Source of the DNA: Chinchilla lanigera
Taxonomy: Eukaryota; Chordata; Mammalia; Rodentia; Chinchillidae
Assembly: GCF_000276665.1 (NCBI RefSeq)
Contig: NW_004955433.1
Span: forward strand, 11,454,962 to 11,518,961
Direction of reading: 5' to 3'
Length of the DNA stretch: 64,000 nucleotides
A program made the position numbers and the translations under genes. Position 1 is the first letter of the stretch. The number at the start of each line of letters is the position of its first letter. Shown here piece after piece: positions 58,111-64,000 of this stretch. Under the pieces are notes generated by a model. That model saw only the letters and a program-made list of their open reading frames with translations, did not search any database and was not told where the DNA came from.

Positions 58111-58213
58111 GGCTGGGAGATAGCGGCACAGCCCCTGCCTGGCAAGTGCGAGGTCGTGAATTCGATCCCTTGTACCAAAAAAAAAAAAAACAAAAAAACA
58201 AAAAACCAAAAAA
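58111..58213 (+). repeat. ID SINE, sense
   Basis: GGCTGGGAGATAGCGGCACA GCCCCTGCCTGGCAAGTGCG to TTCGATCCCTTGTACC plus a long A-rich tail. Confidence 0.92.
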
Positions 58214-58284
58214 GTATTTATGTAATCAGTGTTATTAAAATCCATTTTATATTTTACTGATTATTTATAGTATTTGGGTACTTC

Positions 58285-58400
58285 TGCACAGAAGATAAGC
58301 TTTATGAAGGGAGGAACTTTAGCTATCTGATTCACATTTGTACTCCTAAAGCTTGATACAGTGCTTTGTATACAGTAGGCACTTAAATCTCTGTTGATTA
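58285..58400 (+). mobile_element. L2 LINE 3' end, sense
   Basis: TTATGAAGGGAGGAACTTTA and GATACAGTGCTTTGTATACA GTAGGCACTTAAA. Confidence 0.75.
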
Positions 58401-58404
58401 TTCA

Positions 58405-58560
58405 AATATGAAATATTGTTATCTCTTTTACAAATGAGCAGTTAGGGCTCAGAAAGGTAAATATTTACCCAAAGTTACACAGCTACTAAATTTAGATTCC
58501 AGAGATTTATTAGACAAATTCCTGGTTCAGATGCATGCCTGTCCATTATGCCACAGTATA
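58405..58560 (-). repeat. MIR, antisense
   Basis: TATCTCTTTTACAAATGAGC AGTTAGGGCTCAGAAAGG and AAAGTTACACAGCTACTAAA. Confidence 0.82.
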
Positions 58561-58569
58561 GAAGTGGAA

Positions 58570-59080
58570 ATTTCTTTACTTCAGATTCTGTCATGTGTGG
58601 AACATGGTTTTCAGAGTGCCTTTTTATGTAAATGACTCATGAAATAGAAATAGTCACTTGTGTGCATATGAGAGGACAAGGCCAAGAGTTAGGCCCCTAG
58701 GCAAGTTAGGAGAGTGAGATCTGTGCATAGCCACCAAAGTCAAGGAGTGCAATAAAGTTACCCTCCCTCTTGCCTTGGAGACAGGCAGGATAGAAAACTT
58801 TGGTATGGGCTGGCTGAGCAGATGCCTGTGCTTTGACTTGGGACGAGAAAGGACCCCTAAAGTTATATCTTAGTTCGGGCGCTCATATTTCTTCTTATTC
58901 TTGTGGGCAGAGGCAGAAGCTGAAAAACAGATGTTGGTTCCTGCAGCCTCTAGAAAATAGTAGGCTTGGATTTGCCTTGTCACTAACAGTACATGATTGT
59001 GACCCTCTGTCCATGGGGGCTTCACTTACTCATTCTTTTAACGATTTTTTTTCCTTTGTAAGTGAGCATAGCATGAAGGA
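58570..59080. other. Unassigned sequence
   Basis: No gene or repeat recognised. Confidence 0.45.
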
Positions 59081-59084
59081 AAAA

Positions 59085-59345
59085 AAAATAGGCTTTGGAG
59101 ACGGGCAGATGAGGGTTTAAATTTCTTCTAATGCCACTTTGGTTTTTTTGCAGTGCTGGGATGGAACCTAGGGCCTTATGCATGTTAGGCAAGAGCTCTA
59201 CCATGAGCTACTCCCTTAACCCCTTACTGTGTCATTTCTTATGTTTGGGCACGCTGCTTCTCTAAACCTCAGTGTCTTGTTTATGTAATGGGGATTCATA
59301 TGACAGTTAAAGAGAGAGAGCTTGTTAAAGTGTATTGTGCAGTAT
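59085..59345 (+). repeat. MIR, sense, split by an old ID
   Basis: GCTTTGGAGACGGGCAGATG and TTCTAATGCCACTT, resuming after the ID with TGCTTCTCTAAACCTCAGTG and TAATGGGGATTCATATGACA GTTAAAG. Confidence 0.78.
59140..59222 (-). repeat. Old ID SINE inserted in MIR
   Basis: Antisense: GCAGTGCTGGGATGGAACCT AGGGCCTTATGCATGTTAGG CAAGAGCTCTACCATGAGCT AC. Confidence 0.85.
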
Positions 59346-59349
59346 CCCT

Positions 59350-59875
59350 GGATTGACCCTTTTGAGAATCTGATGAAAACTATGGACTCTGTCCCTAGCA
59401 AAATGCCCATATACTCCAAGCTTTGCGTTTATTTTCATGGAGTCCAGCCTCTGAAAGTCACCTTAAGAATCTGTATGCATCAGACCAAGGTCCTTAAGGG
59501 AGAAACCTGTATTATTTATTTTTTTAATCCCCTTCCTCACTAGTGCCTGGGTTATTATTGCATTCTCTTAATAATATTTATTGAATGAGAGAGGGAAGTT
59601 GACTAATTTCTGGATTTCATCATCACTTTGAACTCAACATTTGGTTTCTTTGCCCTAGGACCTGTGGCAGTGCCAGCTTCTTAACCGAGTCCAGGTGTGC
59701 CAGTAGCCATTGCTCTGTGGCAACAAATGGACTCATGAAATGCTTGGAAAATGTGTTCAATTTATAATAATGTGTACATGTCAAGGGCTAACCTATGAGG
59801 AATCGCACTTCAGAGCATTTGGGCACTGTAGATTGGACATGATCATCACACTGTATGATGTTTTGCTAATGTATC
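59350..59875. other. Unassigned sequence
   Basis: No gene recognised. A possible L2 tail (AATATTTATTGAATGAGAGA) lies at about 59573. Confidence 0.4.
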
Positions 59876-59879
59876 TTTC

Positions 59880-60040
59880 CTAGAATATCAGACCTTAGAG
59901 CTAGACAGTCTTAGAGATCATTTAATCTCACTCCTCTAGATTGATTTAGTGATTTGTTCAGGGTCTCTTAATTGGTTGAGTGGCAGAGCTCAGGGTATTT
60001 AATTCTTGACCTCTCATCCTCCCCATCCCCCAATCAGGTG
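59880..60040 (-). repeat. MIR-like, antisense
   Basis: AGAGATCATTTAATCTCACT CC and TTGGTTGAGTGGCAGAGCTC AGGG. Confidence 0.6.
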
Positions 60041-60069
60041 AGCGTATTTTTCAGATCCTTTCAAACCAG

Positions 60070-60320
60070 TACCTTTCACTAACCCTGGTGTGGCTTAAAT
60101 ACCTTTGAGATAAAATGCAGCTATTTTCTTGCTGAATGACACCCATCACTGTCTGTAATGGCTTATTTATTTATGAAGATTTATTCCTGTCTGCGCCCAT
60201 CCTTCAAAAATGTAAATCCCATAGGACAGGAGTCTTGTTTGTCTTATTCAGCTCAGTCTTTAGAGTCCTGTATAGAGAAGGTGTGTAATAAATTTTGGTT
60301 GAATGAATGAATGAGGAGGA
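60070..60320 (+). mobile_element. L2 LINE 3' end, sense
   Basis: CATAGGACAGGAGTCTTGTT TGTC, then AGTCCTGTATAGAGAAGGTG TGTAATAAATTTTGGTTGAA TGAATGAATGA with the terminal TGAA repeat. Confidence 0.88.
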
Positions 60321-60339
60321 GTTGCCTTGGCATTTCTAA

Positions 60340-60465
60340 CAGTCAGAGAGCTGGGAATTCACTGCATTCTTATCAGTAATTTAACAAACCTTGATTGAAC
60401 CTATTGTGCCTCAGCTACTATAGGCACAGAAATGAATGAGATATGCTGCCCGGCTAAATACAAAC
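60340..60465 (-). mobile_element. L2 LINE 3' end, antisense
   Basis: CCTTGATTGAACCTATTGTG CCTCAGCTACTATAGGCACA GAAATGAATGAGA. Confidence 0.65.
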
Positions 60466-60477
60466 AAAGTCTGAATA

Positions 60478-60530
60478 CAGACAAAACAGAACAGAACAAA
60501 ACAAACAAAACCAGCTAAACAAAACAAAGT
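60478..60530. repeat. (CAAAA)n-rich simple repeat
   Basis: Imperfect AACAAAAC/AGAACA units. It could be the tail of a lost SINE, but no body was found. Confidence 0.85.
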
Positions 60531-60539
60531 CAAGAGGAA

Positions 60540-61860
60540 CAGAGGAAATTGAGACCACAATATTAAAAATAAATTTAATTTGAATGCATGCTTTCTTACT
60601 TCATATGGCTTTTGCCCACCTGCTTCCCTCAGTTAAGAACCTGACCCCTGATGGCATTAGGTCCTGTGGATCAGTGGTGTCTAAACATGAGGATCATCAC
60701 TTCAACTCAGAGCTTTAGAAGAACACATGCAAAGAGGCATCCAGACCTTACTCTTCGATATTTTGAATCAGTAGTGCTGGGGTAGCCTTGGCCGCTATAC
60801 TGAAAAATGATAACTCAGTATGCAGTTATAAAAAGCAACAGAATCTTCCTAGATATCACTGCCCTATAGGTGAGTACTGATCATGAGTAGTTGATTTTAG
60901 AGCCTGGGACTGATAATCTATGTTAATATCATCTTTCTGTCCCTCAAATATTTTATGTACTTTTCAACACATGGTTCTGCAAAGCCAAACAGTATACTTG
61001 TAGTCTGTATATTTATGCTCTGAAAACACCCTGAAATATGTAGACAAATGAATCTAAACATCAAACTAGTAATACCTAAATTGGTACTATTCCTGTTTAG
61101 CTCTCCTTGTATCTTTTCACATGTGCGGGTTAGCTCTTTAATTATATTTAATGTATAAATTAAGTATGGATCAGTTACATGGGGACTTTCAGGATCGAAT
61201 ACTTTTTGTGGAACAAAAGATGAATTTGTGCTTTTCCAGGATTTCTCTTCTTTAGGTTAGAAGAAAGATAGCCAGGTACCTATCAGCAGACTTGCAAATA
61301 GGCAAGCTGTCAAGGTGTTGGCAGTGATAGGCTCCTCTGGGTGGAACTCAGGGCATTCTACCAGCAAAAAGAGACTATACTTAAGTGATTTCACATTTGG
61401 GCTTTACTTATTATAATTGCTGAAGTGCTAAATCTGGTGTGACAAATCTAACAGGTAATTTGCAAATAGGTTTATTACCAGTCATTGAATAGATAAATGA
61501 GGTTCCCTATGCTAAAACTAAAGACGAAAATTAGACTGTATAGTATTTGGAGTTAGAATTCACACACTGCAGATGTGTTCATAGTATATCCAAACTATTT
61601 CAATGTATCCATTAGCTCAGTTGTTTTTTCTCTGTTAAGGTGGTGTGTAGGGGATGCAGACAGGGTAGAAAAATGTAGGGGTGTTGTGATTGATGAGAAA
61701 CTATAAAAGAGTTTAAGATTTGGAAGCACAGTTTTTTTTCTGTACAAGTGGTATTGAGTAGCCTGAAAAACACTTATCTCTAAATTATTGTGTTAGAGCT
61801 AAGCTTTTGATAGTATCACAGCTTAAATATTGCTTATGAGACCAATCTCAGTAGATTTCA
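60540..61860. other. Unassigned sequence
   Basis: No gene or repeat recognised. Confidence 0.45.
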
Positions 61861-61865
61861 TTCAT

Positions 61866-62489
61866 TTGTGACTTGAATGGTTGGGGTGGGTTAACTAATG
61901 GTCAACTTGTAATACCCAGCTGAACTGAGTCAGCATGGTGCTGAGTGCGGAGGATTGTTCCCAACAGTATAAAAGAAGTGGAGGGGAAGATGGTATGCTG
62001 TTGACTCTCAGGGAAAAGCTTGTCAAACTGGTTTTCCTGCTAGGAACTCAATTGTTCTCACTGTCCGAGAAGCTCGGGTCCTTGCTGTCACTTAGGATGG
62101 CTGTGGTTCTTTTGTGGGGAGCTTAGGTCCTTACTTTGAATGTGCAGATCCCTCAGCCTGCTGGCACAGATCCTTCATCCCACTGCTGCAGACTTTCTAG
62201 TTTCCACCACTGATCTTTGGGTCTTCTAGTGCAAATCCTTGATACAGGCTTGCATGAGACATGTCATGGGCTCTGGGCCTCCAGCTGTACCCATGGAGGA
62301 CATTTCCATGGGCTCTAGTTCTTCAGCTGGACTCGTGCAGGACATTATCATGGGATCCAGGACCTCAGGTGTTTCTTTGGGTCTCTAGTGCATGGACAGA
62401 TCTCCTGTACTTCTCTGCATTTGACTTTTTGAGTGAATATTATACAATAATTCTATAAATTATATATCCTGTATTAAATCTATTCTCTT
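61866..62489 (+). mobile_element. Candidate solo LTR (unrecognised family), sense
   Basis: Has an LTR-like layout: TATAAAAG at 61968-61975, a G/C-richer transcribed-looking stretch, and ATTAAA at 62473-62478 followed by a T-rich end. It carries three tandem 39-42-bp units from 62253. Left and right termini are uncertain and no viral coding sequence is present. I do not recognise the family. The 65-codon frame at 62261-62458 is the repeat array read through. Confidence 0.4.
62253..62370 (+). repeat. Three tandem units of 39-42 bp
   Basis: Units start at 62253, 62292 and 62334. Each has a C(A/G)TG(A/G/C)-rich start, GACAT, CATGGG(C/A)TC and a CCAGCTG/CAGCTGG-like end. They differ by substitutions and small indels, so the amplification is old. 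Confidence 0.8.
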
Positions 62490-62875
62490 ATGACTTACTT
62501 TTCTCTTGTTGGTGTGACAAAATACCTGACAACCCAAATTAAGGAAGGAAAGGTTTATTTAGCTCACAGTTTGTGGAGGCTTCAGTCCATACTCAGCTGG
62601 CTTCAAGGCAGGGTGGTATGGCTGAGGGGCAACAGTTCATGGTGGCAGAAGACAGCACAAGCAACAAGAGTAAAAGTGGAGTGGAGGGGGGACCTCTTTT
62701 CCTTCCTTACATTGTATGCAGGCTACCGGCCCTATGGAGGATGTAGTACTCGTACCCCCAATCCCAGCACTAGACAATGAACTAGTCACAAACTCTAGAT
62801 TCAGCCGCCTCTGAAAAGCCCCCTACGCCCACTACATAGAGCTTTGAGAAGACATCCATACACAAACCACAATAC
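62490..62875 (-). mobile_element. Solo LTR, ERVL-MaLR (MST/MLT1-like), antisense
   Basis: GTTGGTGTGACAAAATACCT GAC, GGAAAGGTTTATTTAGCTCA CAG and GGAGGCTTCAGTCCATACTC match the same family as 10441-10794, and the right end (ACACAAACCACAATAC) is its inverted start. It abuts the candidate LTR at 61866-62489 in the opposite orientation. The 96-codon frame at 62490-62780 is chance. Confidence 0.7.
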
Positions 62876-63059
62876 TTGTAAACCCTGAGTACAACAATGG
62901 TTTAATGAAAATATTTTCAGAAGTCATAGTGAAGCACAGTCAAACCTAAGGATCATATCACTATGTGGGAGGGATTTCTGTCTCCTTGGTTTGTTACTGA
63001 ACCCCAGTAACAAAGGAGTGATACCTTGAACAAAGTAGATGCAAAATAATTACAGAATG

Positions 63060-63770
63060 GAATATGTAACAAGCCTTTGCTTTTGTGAAATTTACATTCC
63101 AGTAGGAGAAATAGATGAATGGTAAGTACAAATAAAGAAACAGGACATATTATAGACCATGATGTGGATGAAGGTTCTACTGTACTTTTGCTAAGATGAC
63201 TGGGATTAGGCCAGTTTGGGAATGAATAGATAAGAAAGACAAAGCTTGTACAAATTTGAGGGAAATGTTTTATATGAAGAACTCAAGACCTGTATGACTG
63301 GAAACTGGTGAATAAGAAGAAAACTTGCTATATTTAGGAAAGACAGGCATGATAAAGAGTGTGGATTTTATTCTTTCTGCAGTGGGACTCGTTAAGAAAG
63401 TAAAAGGTTGTAAGCAAGGGAATGATGTGGTTTGCTATATTTTTAAATTAATTAGTTGTTATGATTATTTTTTGTGGTGCCAGAGATGGAACCTAAGACC
63501 TCGTGTGTGCTAGGCAAGCACTCTACCATTGAGCTACACCCCCAGCTGTTGATCTACTTTTTAAAAAGAGGTTGTTCTGACTTTTATGGAGAACAGACTG
63601 TGGCAGGGGAAAGAGGAATATTAGGAAGAAACTGTTGGAGTGTGTAGGGGACAGGTGCTGGTGGCATGCCCTAGGAAGTTAGCAGTGGGGATGAGGAGAA
63701 GTGGATGGATTTGGAATGCATTTTGGAATGGAGAAAACTGTTTGGTGGTCTCAGAGGGTTGTATAAGAAA
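63060..63770 (-). mobile_element. L2 LINE, antisense, interrupted by an ID
   Basis: TGTGAAATTTACATTCCAGT AGGAGAAATAGATGAATGGT AAGTACAAATAAAG, GAGTGTGGATTTTATTCTTT CTGCAGTGGGA and, after the ID, GAGGTTGTTCTGACTTTTAT GG. Confidence 0.75.
63468..63548 (-). repeat. Old ID SINE inserted in L2
   Basis: TTTTTTGTGGTGCCAGAGAT GGAACCTAAGACCTCGTGTG TGCTAGGCAAGCACTCTACC ATTGAGCTACACCCCCAGC. Confidence 0.88.
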
Positions 63771-64000
63771 GTCGGTATATGTATGTGCACATTCTTTTTT
63801 AATGATGAACCTTTACAAATGTTTACTGGTTATGAAATTATTGGCTATAGAAAAAGAAACCTCTTTCTGAACTACAAAGAATAAATAGTGGGGTGGAGAA
63901 AGCAAGCTCTGTGTGTTGACCAGGGTGACACACTGCTGTGGGTCTCTGGTTCAAGGCATTTTTGACAACGGGCACTCAAGAGAGAGTGGTCTGTATCTTT

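Noticed and set aside
1..64000. CRISPR array, prokaryotic operon, phage or plasmid features
   Set aside because: The whole window is mammalian repeat-rich DNA. No regularly spaced identical repeats with unique spacers and no ribosome-binding or operon structure exist.

Overview
The window looks like non-coding DNA (intergenic or deep intronic) from a rodent nuclear genome. It is AT-rich and has no long open reading frame, no credible spliced exon, no CpG-island promoter and no recognisable structural RNA gene. Rodent origin is shown by tRNA-derived ID SINEs (many copies, both strands), 7SL-derived B1 SINEs and B1-dID dimers. The younger B1 copies carry an internal 29-bp duplication, and B1-dID occurs only as older, decayed copies. 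No B2 elements or murine-style young L1 were seen. That combination suggests a member of the mouse-related clade outside the murids, with beaver (Castoridae) or kangaroo-rat/pocket-mouse relatives as best guesses. This placement is inference from memory of SINE distributions, not from a search.

Layout: 1-5.8 kb is a SINE cluster (about eight ID copies, four B1 or B1-dID units) beside an antisense L1 end. 5.8-10.4 kb is mostly unique. 10.4-12.9 kb holds an antisense MaLR-type LTR, MIR, two L2 pieces and an LTR-like block. 15.5-17.5 kb is a degenerate sense L1 with a B1 and an ID inserted in it. 18.7-21.8 kb has L2, MIR and antisense L1M. 26.7-27.2 kb is unique with clustered homeodomain- and octamer-like motifs. 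28.0-32.8 kb is an L1-dense block on both strands. 33-48 kb mixes unique DNA with scattered SINE, MIR, L2 and L1. 48.2-50.1 kb is nested L2, L1, ID and B1. 50-57 kb is mostly unique, with a DNA-transposon fossil and an antisense L1. 57.5-63.8 kb is L2/MIR-rich and includes a candidate solo LTR back to back with a MaLR-type LTR.

No genes work together here. The window is a record of retrotransposition, with some unique segments that may be conserved regulatory DNA. Repeat family names were assigned by recognition of consensus-like sequence, so boundaries are approximate unless a target-site duplication (TSD) is quoted. I found no convincing undescribed biological system. The items most worth checking are a B1 with a triplicated 29-bp module, a candidate LTR with an internal 39-42-bp repeat, an unexplained 87-codon frame at 40.3 kb and the motif cluster near 27 kb.
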